This document shows, piece by piece, positions 9,316-20,098 of a stretch of DNA of 64,000 nt. Made by a program: the position numbers and the translations under genes. The DNA comes from Actinomycetota bacterium (GTDB lineage Bacteria; Actinomycetota; Actinomycetes; S36-B12; CAIYMF01), in assembly GCA_020161245.1 (NCBI GenBank), contig JAIUOK010000022.1:1-64000 (forward strand). The letters are read 5' to 3'. The notes under the pieces are model-generated. The model saw nothing but the letters and a program-made list of their open reading frames with translations. It was not told the DNA's origin and searched no databases. Every line of letters begins with the position of its first letter. The stretch's first letter is position 1.

Positions 9316-9861
9316 TCAGGACGGCTCGACGAGCTTGCCGCTGCGGGACACAGCGGGGTCGGTGCACGACGACAGGTCGAAGCAGCACGGCCGCCGCTTG
9401 CCGTGCTCCATCTTCGAGATCGTGACGTCCACTCGCTTCGCGCGCGTGTCCAGGTTCGCCGTCGCCCCGACCCAGCGCACCCACTCCCAACGGGCCATCG
9501 GCGTGATGTCGTCCCAGAGGTGCTGGATCTCCTGCGGCGCCTCGGCCAGCGCCGCACCGAGGTCGTCGGGCACCTCGGGCTCCGGCCACTCGGGCGCGAC
9601 GTCGAGCACCACGTCGACGTCGTCGCCCGGCTTCGCCTTCGCGGCGCGCCTCAGCGCCGGCGTCACGCGGATCCAGTGGCCGCGCCTGCCGTCGGGCTCC
9701 ACGACGGTGGCGAGCTCCTTCCCGGCGAACGTGCCGGTCACCGCGACCTGGCCGCGCGAGGGCAGCGCAGCGCTGGCGTCGGCCGGGAGCCGCACGAGGA
9801 GCACCGTGCCCACCTCGACCACCTCGCCGGTGAAGCGGATCGACCTCGTCGCAGCAGCCAT
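9316..9861 (-). CDS. DUF1905/YdeI-family protein
   Basis: A 181-residue protein with an N-terminal DUF1905-like beta-barrel (about 5-95, including [19 protein letters not shown] and [14 protein letters not shown]) and a C-terminal YdeI/OmpD-associated segment (about 95-155, with [20 protein letters not shown] and [21 protein letters not shown]). The YdeI domain is known from putative bacteriocin-protection proteins, but no mechanism is established. ATG at 9861 fits the start of the conserved domain; an upstream in-frame ATG would add 21 unlike residues running through the palindrome. It stands alone between an unrelated palindrome and the gabD2 upstream region. Confidence 0.7.
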   Translation of the reverse strand: MAAATRSIRFTGEVVEVGTVLLVRLPADASAALPSRGQVAVTGTFAGKELATVVEPDGRRGHWIRVTPALRRAAKAKPGDDVDVVLDVAPEWPEPEVPDDLGAALAEAPQEIQHLWDDITPMARWEWVRWVGATANLDTRAKRVDVTISKMEHGKRRPCCFDLSSCTDPAVSRSGKLVEPS

Positions 9862-9883
9862 GCTCCGATGCTGCCACTCTTCG

Positions 9884-9937
9884 CCGATCTGGAGGGGTGA
9901 CGCGTCGGTACACCGACGTCTCACCCATCCAGATCGG
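9884..9937. repeat. 26-bp imperfect palindrome, copy 2 of the dispersed pair
   Basis: Arms 9884-9909 and 9912-9937 pair at 23 of 26 positions around a two-base loop. The right arm contains the same CTCACCCATCCAGA core as 5779-5792. It lies just beyond the guaB3 stop on the - strand and may terminate the guaB-guaB3 transcript. The flanks outside the core differ from copy 1 while still pairing internally, showing compensatory change. Confidence 0.8.
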
Positions 9938-9946
9938 GTACGCCGG

Positions 9947-11065
9947 CTAGGAGCCGGAGACGACGATCTCGATGCGCTGGAACTCCTTGAGGTCGCTGTA
10001 GCCCGTGGTGGCCATCGCGCGGCGGAGGGCGCCGACGAGGTTCATGGTGCCGTCGGGCGACGACGACGGGCCGTGCAGGATCTGCTGCAGCGATCCGACG
10101 GTGCCGAGGTGCACGCGCTCACCGCGGGGCAGCTCGGGGTGCGTGGCCTCGATGCCCCAGTGGTAGCCCTGGCCGGGGGCCTCGGCTGCGCGCGCGAGCG
10201 GCGAGCCGACCATCACGGCGTCGGCACCGCAGGCGATCGCCTTGGGCAGGTCGCCGGACCTGCCGACGCCGCCGTCGGCGATCACGTGGACGTAGCGGCC
10301 GCCTGACTCGTCGAGGTAGTCGCGGCGGGCCGCGGCGACATCGGCGATGGCCGAGGCCATCGGCACACGGACGCCGAGCACGTCGCGGGTGGTGTGCGCC
10401 GCGCCGCCGCCGAAGCCGACGAGCACGCCGGCCGCGCCGGTGCGCATGAGGTGCAGCGCGCCCTGGTACGTCGCACAGCCGCCGACGACGACCGGCACAT
10501 CGAGCTCGTAGATGAACTGCTTGAGGTTGAGCGGCTCGCGGCCCTGGTCGGCCGACACGTGCTCGGCCGACACCGTGGTGCCGCGGATGACGAACAGGTC
10601 GACCCCGGCGTCGACGACGGCCTTGGCGTACTGCGCCGTGCGCGCGGGCGAGAGGGCCGCCGCGACGGTGACGCCGCCGGCGCGGATCTCGGCGATGCGC
10701 TGCTTGATCAGCTCCTCGCGGATCGGCTCGGCGTAGATCTGCTGCAGGCGCGGCGTCACGTCCTTGGCCGGGAGCGACGCGATCTCGTCGAGCATCGGCT
10801 GCGGGTCGTCGTAGCGGGTCCACAGGCCGTCGAGGTCGAGGACGCCGAGGCCGCCGAGGCGCCCGATCTCGATGGCGGTCTGCGGCGACACCACCGAGTC
10901 CATGGGCGCGGCGAGCACGGGCGTGTCGAACGTGTACGCGTCGATGCGCCATGCGACCGACACGAGCTCGGGGTCGCGGGTGCGACGGCTCGGGACGATG
11001 GCGATGTCGTCGAGGGAGTACGTCGGGCGGGCGCGCTTGCTGCGCCCGATCTCGATCTCGGTCAC
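9947..11065 (-). CDS. guaB3: GuaB3-family IMP dehydrogenase-like protein lacking the catalytic cysteine
   Basis: A 372-residue TIM-barrel protein of the IMPDH superfamily without CBS domains. Family landmarks include APMDSVVSP near the N-terminus and [28 protein letters not shown] in the phosphate-binding part. At the place of the IMPDH active-site loop (GPGSICTT in guaB here) it reads GGGAAHTT, with His224 where the catalytic Cys should be. It is therefore unlikely to be a conventional IMPDH; its role in actinobacteria is unsettled. GTG at 11065 follows GGAGGA at a good spacing. It lies 52 bp behind guaB, probably co-transcribed, and a short GC hairpin (11080-11098) in the gap could lower its expression. 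Confidence 0.9.
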   Translation of the reverse strand: MTEIEIGRSKRARPTYSLDDIAIVPSRRTRDPELVSVAWRIDAYTFDTPVLAAPMDSVVSPQTAIEIGRLGGLGVLDLDGLWTRYDDPQPMLDEIASLPAKDVTPRLQQIYAEPIREELIKQRIAEIRAGGVTVAAALSPARTAQYAKAVVDAGVDLFVIRGTTVSAEHVSADQGREPLNLKQFIYELDVPVVVGGCATYQGALHLMRTGAAGVLVGFGGGAAHTTRDVLGVRVPMASAIADVAAARRDYLDESGGRYVHVIADGGVGRSGDLPKAIACGADAVMVGSPLARAAEAPGQGYHWGIEATHPELPRGERVHLGTVGSLQQILHGPSSSPDGTMNLVGALRRAMATTGYSDLKEFQRIEIVVSGS

Positions 11066-11117
11066 GGTGGTCCTCCGGGCGCGCGGCTGCCCCGCGCGGT
11101 CGACGTTCGGGGCCGGC

Positions 11118-12641
<1,524 letters not shown>

Positions 12642-13877
12642 TCAGACGGTGAGGGAAAGGCTACCTTCCGCCGCGGCACCTCCCGACACGGCCGCAGGAG
12701 CGCCCGGCTGCTGCCGCGGCCGGGTGGCGGCCGCGACGAGCGCCTGGGCGATCCCCTGCAAGGGCAGCACCAGGTCGCACACCTCGGCCCGCACGACCGA
12801 GCCCGGCATCCCCCAGACGACGCTCGTGGCCTCGTCCTGCGCGATGACCAGGCCGCCCTGCCCGTGCAGGACGGTCGCGCCGTCGGTGCCGTCGCGGCCC
12901 ATGCCCGTGAGGATCGCGGTCACCGTCTGGCCGCCCCACACCTCGGCTGCGGAGCGGAGGAGCACGTCGACCGACGGGCGGCACGACTGCACCGGCTCGC
13001 CGAAGTCGTGCACGAGCACCGGCCGGCCGTGCCGCAGCTCGACCCTGGTGTGGCTGCCGCCGGCGGCGATGTGGACTCGGCCCGGCAGGCACGGCATCCC
13101 GTGCGACGACTCGACGACCGGCACGGCGCACACGGCGTCGAAGCGCCGGGCCAGGCTGGCCGTGAACATCGGCGGCATGTGCTGGACGACCACGACCGGG
13201 ACCGGCAGGTTCGGCGGAAGCGCGGGCAGGATCGCGTTGAGCGCGTCGGGGCCGCCGGTGGAGACGCCGATGAGGATCGCCTGCGGCATCCCGGCGGAGG
13301 GGCGCGCCGCGGCCGGCAGCCGCGGCCCGGGCGGCGCCGTCCGCACCGGCAGGTCCGGCGGACGGGGGACGACCCGGCTGCGGCACGAGCCCCATGCCCG
13401 CACGCGCGGCGCGAGCCATCGGGCGATCTCCTGCTGGGCGTCCGCGCGCGACGCGGACCGGCTCGGCTTCGCCCACACGTCGTTGGCCCCGAGACGCCAA
13501 GCCGTCTGCGCTACCTCGGACCCCCGCTGGGTGATCGCGCTGACGACGATCACCGGGAGCCGGGGCCACCGCTGCTTCATCGTGCGCAGCGCGGCCAGCC
13601 CGCCCATGCCGGGCATCTCGAGGTCGAGCAGCACGACGTCGGGGCGCGACTCCGACAGGATCTCGAGGGCCTGCTCGCCGCTGCCGGCGACGGCGACGAC
13701 GTCGATGCCGCCGCTGTGCGTGAGGGCGTCGTGGAGCAGGCGCCGGACCACCAGCGAGTCGTCGACCAGCATGACCCGCACGGCGTCGCGCAGGTCGACG
13801 CGGCGCTGGGGGAACCGCAGCTCCGCTGCGGCCGGCGGCGGCGCGCCCGTGGGCCCGGCCGTGCTCATGGAACTCAT
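12642..13877 (-). CDS. cheB: Chemotaxis response regulator protein-glutamate methylesterase
   Basis: A 411-residue CheB. The receiver domain (about 33-145) has the acidic pair at 39-40, the phospho-acceptor Asp85 in LLDLEMPG and the lysine in WAKPS. After a Pro/Arg-rich linker, the esterase domain (about 197-395) shows the Ser-His-Asp triad: GVSTGGPDAL (Ser206), QHMPPMFT (His233) and GMGRDGTDG (Asp329). It would demethylate or deamidate chemoreceptors. ATG at 13877 follows GGAAGGG; a second ATG lies three codons later. No cheR, cheA or receptor gene is in the window, so it is an orphan placed directly before guaB. Confidence 0.9.
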   Translation of the reverse strand: MSSMSTAGPTGAPPPAAAELRFPQRRVDLRDAVRVMLVDDSLVVRRLLHDALTHSGGIDVVAVAGSGEQALEILSESRPDVVLLDLEMPGMGGLAALRTMKQRWPRLPVIVVSAITQRGSEVAQTAWRLGANDVWAKPSRSASRADAQQEIARWLAPRVRAWGSCRSRVVPRPPDLPVRTAPPGPRLPAAARPSAGMPQAILIGVSTGGPDALNAILPALPPNLPVPVVVVQHMPPMFTASLARRFDAVCAVPVVESSHGMPCLPGRVHIAAGGSHTRVELRHGRPVLVHDFGEPVQSCRPSVDVLLRSAAEVWGGQTVTAILTGMGRDGTDGATVLHGQGGLVIAQDEATSVVWGMPGSVVRAEVCDLVLPLQGIAQALVAAATRPRQQPGAPAAVSGGAAAEGSLSLTV

Positions 13878-14038
13878 GGCGACGTCCCTTCCGTGGGTGG
13901 TCGCCGGTGCTTCGGCGGGCCGGCGGCGGCGCCTTGATCGCCGATCACCCGGGCGGCGGAGGGGCTGACCGGTCAGGGACCGCACGCCTGCTCCGGACGG
14001 GCGCACCTCGCCGCGGAGTGCTCAGGTCCGGCAACGAC

Positions 14039-14064
14039 GAAGGGCCGCCCGGGGGCGGCCCTTC
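14039..14064 (-). terminator. Hairpin terminator behind the bldM-like gene
   Basis: Perfect 12-bp arms (14039-14050 and 14053-14064) with a two-base loop, about 58 bp past the bldM-like stop. On the - strand the hairpin is followed by GTCGTTG, only weakly T-rich. The remaining 13878-14121 gap shows no gene. Confidence 0.7.
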
Positions 14065-14121
14065 GGTCGGTGGTGCGTGCCGTGCGGCGTGCCGGGTGCG
14101 GAGGCCCGGGGGTCGGTCGGA

Positions 14122-14730
14122 CTAGCGCAGGAAGCCCCAGCGGAAGCCGAGGGCGACGGCCTGGGCGCGGTCGGCGGCCGCGAGCTTGCGGAACAGCCGG
14201 CGCGCGTGGGTCTTGACGGTGTCCTCGGACAGGTAGAGCTCGCGGCCGATCTCGGCGTTGCTCTTGCCGCGCGACATGCCCTCGAGCACCTGCTGCTCGC
14301 GCTCGGTGAGCGCAGGCGGCGAGCCGGAGGGGCGCACCCGGGCGGCGCGGCCCGCGGAGGTGTCCTTGGAGGCGAGGGCCATCGCGACGGTCGCGGCGAC
14401 CTCCTCGCGGGAGGCGTCCTTGGCGACGTAGCCGCGGGCGCCGTTGGAGATGGCACGGGCGACGCCGTCGGGGTCCTCGCCCATCGTCAGCATGACCACG
14501 GTCGCCTCGGGGTGGGCCGCGACGAGCCGCCGCGACGCCTCGACGCCGCCGATGCCGGGCATGCGCACGTCCATGAGCACGAGGTCGGGTCGTTCGATGG
14601 GGAACCGGGCGAGCACCTCTTCGCCGCTGCCGGCGGCGGTGACGCGCTCGACGCCCGGCACGGCGCCGACGGCACGCCGGATGGCCTCACGGGCCAGCGG
14701 GGCGTCGTCGCACACGAGGACGGTGGTCAT
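14122..14730 (-). CDS. bldM: BldM-like NarL/FixJ-type response regulator
   Basis: A 202-residue regulator. The receiver (1-115) keeps VCDDA, Asp54 in LMDVRMPG, Thr81 and Lys103. The C-terminal LuxR-type helix-turn-helix reads LTEREQQVLEGMSRGKSNAE and continues with LSEDTVKTHARRLFRKL, ending AVALGFRWGFLR. The start (TVLVCDDAPLAREA) and tail closely resemble Streptomyces BldM, a developmental regulator that acts without a known kinase and can pair with WhiI. Its position near groES-groEL1 and guaB also fits the Streptomyces arrangement as I recall it. No histidine kinase gene is adjacent. Whether it controls sporulation here is unknown. Confidence 0.82.
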   Translation of the reverse strand: MTTVLVCDDAPLAREAIRRAVGAVPGVERVTAAGSGEEVLARFPIERPDLVLMDVRMPGIGGVEASRRLVAAHPEATVVMLTMGEDPDGVARAISNGARGYVAKDASREEVAATVAMALASKDTSAGRAARVRPSGSPPALTEREQQVLEGMSRGKSNAEIGRELYLSEDTVKTHARRLFRKLAAADRAQAVALGFRWGFLR

Positions 14731-14891
14731 GGCGTTCGTGCACTCCCTGCTCGGGGCGCCCGTCTACCGGGCGCTTCCCTGAGGGTGTCGGCACTCCAAC
14801 GGGTGAACCTGAGCCCGGGACCGTGCGCAGTTCACCGCATCGTGGCACCCGGGCGGGCGGGCCCCTGTGCGGAGCGTGACGACGCCGGACC

Positions 14892-15797
14892 TCAGCCGTC
14901 GAGCAGGGCGGCGATGTCGGGCCGGGCGAGCCACTCCTGGGCGAGCGGCGAGGGCAGGTCCTCGGAGATCTGACGGACGGCTGCGCGCGCGGCTGCCAGG
15001 CACGACGCCGCCTCGGCGGCCGCTGACTCGCCGACCAGCGCGCCGAGCACCGCCCGGGCCGGCCACACCAGCGGCAGGGCGCCCACGCTCTCGGCCAGGG
15101 TGGCGGCCCGTCGCAGGGTCCCAGCGGCCTCGTCGAGGGCTCCGGACTGCACCTCGGCCACGCCTTGGAAGAGCAGTCCCTTGGCCACGTGGCGGGGGGC
15201 GCCGGAGGCCTCGGCCAGCTGGACGGCGGCCGAGGCGCGCGCGACGGCGTCGTCGGCGCGGTCCTGCATGAGGGCGACCTCGGCGGCCACCCAGTCGACG
15301 CGCACGCGCTGGCGCCACCACTCCGGGCGCGGCCCGACCAGTTCGGCGGCCTCGCCGAGCCGGACGGCCGCCTCGGGCTCCTCACCGAGGCCGACGGCGT
15401 CCGCGGCCAGGCCGAGCAGGGCGTCGAAGCGGGCCTCCGGGGCGTCGTGGCCGACGTCGAGGGCCACCTCGTCGCGCACGCGGCCCTCCGCGTGCCGGCC
15501 GAGCTGGCGGGAGATGCTGGCCATGGTCGAGGCCGCCAGCGACGAGAACAGCCGGCGCTCGGGCTCCTCGGGGAGTGCCACGGCCAGCGGCTCGAGCACG
15601 GTGGCGGCAGAGCCGTAGCGGCCGGCCGCGGCCAGGCAGACACCGAGCAGCCAGACCGCGGCGGTGGCCTCGGCATCACGTCCGGCGGAGTGGGCGATCT
15701 CGACCGCGCGCTGGAGGGGCGCGACGCCCGCTGCAGGACGGCCGTGGAAGGCCGCGCGCTCCCCCGAGGCCAGCAGCTCGGCAAGCTCGTCGTCCAC
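14892..15797 (-). CDS. Helical-repeat (TPR-like) protein of unknown function
   Basis: A 301-residue Ala/Glu/Leu-rich protein that appears all alpha-helical. It is built of repeated helix pairs resembling tetratricopeptide repeats (for example GVAPLQRAVEIAHSAGRDAE, VAKGLLFQGVAEVQSGALDE and AAGTLRRAATLAESVG). There is no signal peptide, membrane segment or enzyme motif. GTG at 15797 is chosen because GGGGAGGA lies eight bases before it; frame upstream of it is not protein-like. It sits between the B12-type regulator and the bldM-like gene on the same strand, so a scaffold or partner role for one of these regulators is possible, but this is only positional inference. Confidence 0.7.
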   Translation of the reverse strand: MDDELAELLASGERAAFHGRPAAGVAPLQRAVEIAHSAGRDAEATAAVWLLGVCLAAAGRYGSAATVLEPLAVALPEEPERRLFSSLAASTMASISRQLGRHAEGRVRDEVALDVGHDAPEARFDALLGLAADAVGLGEEPEAAVRLGEAAELVGPRPEWWRQRVRVDWVAAEVALMQDRADDAVARASAAVQLAEASGAPRHVAKGLLFQGVAEVQSGALDEAAGTLRRAATLAESVGALPLVWPARAVLGALVGESAAAEAASCLAAARAAVRQISEDLPSPLAQEWLARPDIAALLDG

Positions 15798-15870
15798 CGC
15801 GTCGTCCTCCCCGGCCCGGTCGGGCCTGCACGTCGAGGGCGACGCTATCGGCCGGAGGGTGCCTTCGCGC

Positions 15871-16905
15871 TCACACGCCCACCGCGCGGGCGATCGTGGC
15901 AACCGCGCCGGTGAGGTCGTGCACGTGGGCGACGCCGGGCGGGGCCGGCTCGGTCCAGCCGGGGCCGCCGGTGAGCACTACCGGCGCAGGCCGCATGGTG
16001 GGCAGCTCCTGGAGGGCCTGGGCACCGCCGTCGGAGGTCGGGTACGCCGACCACAGCAGCACGGCGCTGGGGCCGGTGCGGCGCACCGCGGCGACGAGCG
16101 CGTCGTGGGGCATCCGGGCGCCCAGCACGCGCGCGCCGATCCGGCGCTCGGCGAGGGCCGCGGCCAGTGCGAACAGCGGCAGCGAGTGCATCTCCTCGGG
16201 CGCGCACGCCAGCAGCACCGGGCGCGGGTTGATCGGCGCCCGCAGGCGCGTGGTGACGCCGGTGAGCGCGGACGTGACCGACTCCGACAGCAGGTGCTCC
16301 ACCTCGACGCCGGTACCGGTCTGCTCCCAGCGCCGCCCGATGCCGACGAGGACGGGCACCACGAGCTCGTCCCAGGTCCACACCACGCCGCGCCGCTCGA
16401 GGGTCTCGCGGACGATCTCCCCGCAGGCGATGGGGTCGAGGCTCATCGCGGCGCGGGCGAGGCCGCGCACGGCCGGCGACCCGTCCGGCAGCGGGATGAC
16501 GTTGCCGCCGCCGGCGCCTGCGCCGCTGGGCGCGACGTCGGCGAACAGCGGGTCGATGTCGGCGTCGACGGCCTCGGTGGGCGGCGGCACGAGGCCGGTG
16601 GGGCCGGGCACCGCGGCGGCCGGGGCGACGTCGGCGGCGAGGGCCGCACGGGCGGCGTCGGCCGGCGGCACCCCGGTGTTGACCAGGCGGCGCATGTAGT
16701 CCAGCCGCGCGACGTCGGTGGCGGAGTAGCGGCGGTGGCTGCCGGCGGTGCGCTCGGTGGGGCCGAGGCCGTAGCGGCGGTCCCAGGTGCGCAGGGTCGC
16801 CGGAGCGACGCCGAGGCGGCGGGCCACCGCGGCCACGGTGAGCCCGGGCACGGTCGCCGGTCCGCTCTCGGGCGCGTCCGGGGACGGCGAGCCAGAGACG
16901 ACCAT
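15871..16905 (-). CDS. MerR-family regulator with cobalamin-binding domain (CarH/LitR-like)
   Basis: A 344-residue regulator. A MerR helix-turn-helix (about 20-90) has VAAVARRLGVAPATLRTWDR and GSHRRYSATDVARLDYMRRL. After a Pro/Ala linker a four-helix B12-cap domain follows with the W-x9-EH motif (Trp193, Glu203, His204) that caps adenosylcobalamin in CarH. A Rossmann-like B12 domain has EEMHSLPLFAL, an E-x-H-x-x-G-like lower-ligand motif (His240) with Pro in place of Gly. Relatives are light-sensitive repressors, often of carotenoid genes. ATG at 16905 follows GAGGG. No carotenoid genes are in the window. It probably acts as a B12-dependent, possibly light-dependent, regulator. Confidence 0.85.
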   Translation of the reverse strand: MVVSGSPSPDAPESGPATVPGLTVAAVARRLGVAPATLRTWDRRYGLGPTERTAGSHRRYSATDVARLDYMRRLVNTGVPPADAARAALAADVAPAAAVPGPTGLVPPPTEAVDADIDPLFADVAPSGAGAGGGNVIPLPDGSPAVRGLARAAMSLDPIACGEIVRETLERRGVVWTWDELVVPVLVGIGRRWEQTGTGVEVEHLLSESVTSALTGVTTRLRAPINPRPVLLACAPEEMHSLPLFALAAALAERRIGARVLGARMPHDALVAAVRRTGPSAVLLWSAYPTSDGGAQALQELPTMRPAPVVLTGGPGWTEPAPPGVAHVHDLTGAVATIARAVGV

Positions 16906-16950
16906 GACGCCCTCAGTGTGGCCCCCGCCTCGGGACATCGCCAATCGAAA

Positions 16951-16972
16951 CGCGCCAGGACCGCGCCAGAAG
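16951..16972 (-). promoter_or_regulatory. Tandem 11-bp direct repeat, candidate operator
   Basis: CGCGCCAGGAC and CGCGCCAGAAG follow each other with an exact 11-bp period, about 46 bp upstream of the CarH-like start. CarH proteins bind tandem 11-bp repeats in known cases, although with a different sequence. The right copy is part of the block shared with the whiB promoter. Confidence 0.45.
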
Positions 16973-17242
16973 GCGGTCGACGCCGGAGCCCGGCTCCGAC
17001 GTCCAGGGCGCTGCTCCCCTGGGCCCTCCGCAGCAGGCGCCGGGATCCGGACGCGGACCGGACGGGCTCGCCTGCTCCGGAACGAAACAGCAGGTCAGAC
17101 CGTTGCCAGAAGAACACGGGCACCGACTCCGCCACGGGGAGCATCCAGCAGCGGGATCGGCGCCGAAGAAGGGTCGGACAGGCACGGCGGCGTCATCCCC
17201 AGACTTCTCCACACTTGTTCATAAGTTGTTCAACACAGAAGG

Positions 17243-17271
17243 TTGACCAACTTCTGGCGCGGTTGTACGGT
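17243..17271 (+). promoter_or_regulatory. whiB-like promoter
   Basis: A -35 TTGACC (17243-17248) and a -10 TACGGT (17266-17271) are separated by 17 bp, a good housekeeping-sigma promoter. The spacer contains CTTCTGGCGCGGT (17251-17263), also present upstream of the B12-type regulator. A ligand-responsive regulator could bind here. GGAAGGGG before the ATG at 17301 serves as ribosome site. Confidence 0.65.
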
Positions 17272-17300
17272 CCTCTCAGACGCACGGAAGGGGCACGACC

Positions 17301-17606
17301 ATGGCAGACGTCTCCCGGCTCCCTGGGCCGAACGCCGACCTGTGGGACTGGCAGCTCGAGGCCGCCTGCAGGGGCGAGGACAGCGACCTGTTCTTCCACC
17401 CCGAGGGCGAGCGAGGGCCCTCCCGCCTCGCGCGCGAGCTGGCCGCCAAGAGCGTGTGCGCCCGCTGCCCCGTCGCGGCGCAGTGCGCGGCCCACGCCCT
17501 CGCGGTCCGAGAGCCCTACGGCGTGTGGGGCGGCATGTCCGAGGACGAGCGCGAGGCCATCTACCTCAAGCAGCGTCTCTCGGCCTCCTACGCCCGCCCG
17601 GCCTGA
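17301..17606 (+). CDS. WhiB-family iron-sulfur transcriptional regulator
   Basis: A 101-residue WhiB-like protein with the four cluster cysteines C23, C53, C56 and C62 (AACRGE, VCARCPVAAQC), the EPYGVWGG turn and a basic C-terminus for DNA or sigma-factor contact. Such proteins carry a [4Fe-4S] cluster, bind the primary sigma factor and sense redox or NO. The exact subclass (WhiB1/WblE-like or WblD-like) cannot be settled by eye. It is monocistronic, with a strong promoter at 17243-17271 and a terminator at 17731-17764, and faces groEL. Confidence 0.92.
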   Translation: MADVSRLPGPNADLWDWQLEAACRGEDSDLFFHPEGERGPSRLARELAAKSVCARCPVAAQCAAHALAVREPYGVWGGMSEDEREAIYLKQRLSASYARPA

Positions 17607-17730
17607 CGCCGCCCTCCTGACGTCGGGGCCGGCCGCAGCGCGCTGGGGCGCCGCGGCCGGTCCCGGTGAGAAGCCGAGAAGACACCTTCCGAGCTCTCCC
17701 TGGCGACGACCCTCCTCGTGCCAGGGGCCC

Positions 17731-17764
17731 GCACGCCCCCTGCCCCTCCGGGCAGGGGGCGTGC
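17731..17764 (+). terminator. Terminator hairpin behind whiB
   Basis: Perfect 15-bp GC-rich arms (17731-17745 and 17750-17764) with loop CTCC. It lies between the convergent whiB and groEL genes, 125 bp past the whiB stop, and could work in both directions. Confidence 0.8.
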
Positions 17765-17796
17765 TGCTGTCCGGGGCGCATCGGCGCTCCCGGCAC

Positions 17797-17837
17797 GCAG
17801 CAGGGCCCCCGCCTCGTCGAGGCGGGGGCCCTGCTGC
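17797..17837 (-). terminator. Terminator hairpin behind groEL
   Basis: Perfect 19-bp arms (17797-17815 and 17819-17837) with a three-base loop, only 13 bp beyond the groEL stop. One of the strongest hairpins in the window. Confidence 0.85.
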
Positions 17838-17850
17838 TGGTACGGGCCGA

Positions 17851-19563
<1,713 letters not shown>

Positions 19564-19600
19564 TCAGTGCTCTCTGTGGGCCCGCAGGTGCGGGCGCCGA

Positions 19601-19894
19601 TCACTTCTCGACGATGGCGAGGACGTCGCGGGCGGACAGGAGCAGGTACTCCTGGCCGTCGTACTTCACCTCGGTGCCGCCGTACTTGGAGTAGATGACC
19701 TTGTCGCCGACCTTGACGTCGAGCGGCAGGCGCTGGCCGTCCTCGAAGCGGCCCGGGCCGACGGCGAGGACCTCGCCCTCCTGGGGCTTCTCCTTGGCGG
19801 TGTCCGGGATGACCAGGCCGGACGCCGTGGTCTGCTCGGCGTCGAGGGTCTTGACGAGGATCCGGTCCTCGAGCGGCTTGATGCTGACCGACAC
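19601..19894 (-). CDS. groES: 10-kDa co-chaperonin GroES
   Basis: A 97-residue co-chaperonin that caps the GroEL chamber. The sequence [20 protein letters not shown], the mobile loop [19 protein letters not shown] and the end [18 protein letters not shown] are canonical. GTG at 19894 is preferred since GGAGGA lies seven bases before it and it matches family length; the frame remains open upstream to 20014 but that stretch overlaps the CIRCE operator. It is first gene of the groES-groEL operon, under a strong promoter and a CIRCE element. Confidence 0.97.
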   Translation of the reverse strand: MSVSIKPLEDRILVKTLDAEQTTASGLVIPDTAKEKPQEGEVLAVGPGRFEDGQRLPLDVKVGDKVIYSKYGGTEVKYDGQEYLLLSARDVLAIVEK

Positions 19895-19988
19895 GGTCTG
19901 TCCTCCACGTGCAGTTCGGGTTGTGGTGGTTCGGGTGCTTCCGGTCGGCGAGACGTCGTCGCGGGTGCCGCTCGGGACCGGGGTTGCA

Positions 19989-20013
19989 TGGCACTCTCGG
20001 GGGGAGAGTGCCA
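19989..20013. promoter_or_regulatory. CIRCE operator (HrcA site)
   Basis: TGGCACTC, nine bases, GAGTGCCA: the inverted repeat of the CIRCE element with the known 9-bp spacing. It lies immediately downstream of the groES -10, overlapping the probable transcription start. HrcA repressor binding here would give heat-shock induction. Confidence 0.93.
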
Positions 20014-20022
20014 ACGGGTCCC

Positions 20023-20051
20023 ACTCTAGGAACGCGTTAGCAGTCGGTCAA
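20023..20051 (-). promoter_or_regulatory. groES-groEL promoter
   Basis: On the - strand TTGACC (20051-20046), a 17-bp spacer and TAGAGT (20028-20023) form a near-ideal promoter whose start point falls at the edge of the CIRCE repeat. The -35 lies 48 bp from the divergent methyltransferase start. Confidence 0.85.
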
Positions 20052-20098
20052 CCCGAGTGCCAGCCCGAGGATTCCCGACGGCCTGCCAGGCTGGCCCC

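Larger units (their letters stand above)
16906..17300. other. 395-bp divergent regulatory gap between the B12-type regulator and whiB
   Basis: No gene is supported here. The part near the MerR gene holds two exact 11-bp-spaced copies of CGCGCCAG (16951-16958 and 16962-16969). The - strand at 16960-16980 resembles the + strand at 17243-17263 in the whiB promoter, with 18 of 21 bases alike including a shared 13-mer. The whiB end is AT-richer than the surroundings (17208-17250) and has two TTGTTCA words. The middle (about 16990-17200) shows nothing recognisable. Confidence 0.7.

Noticed and set aside
16787-17224. A 145-codon + strand frame in the regulator/whiB gap
   Set aside because: It begins inside the MerR gene antisense, has Arg/Pro-biased composition, no ribosome site and runs over the candidate operator.
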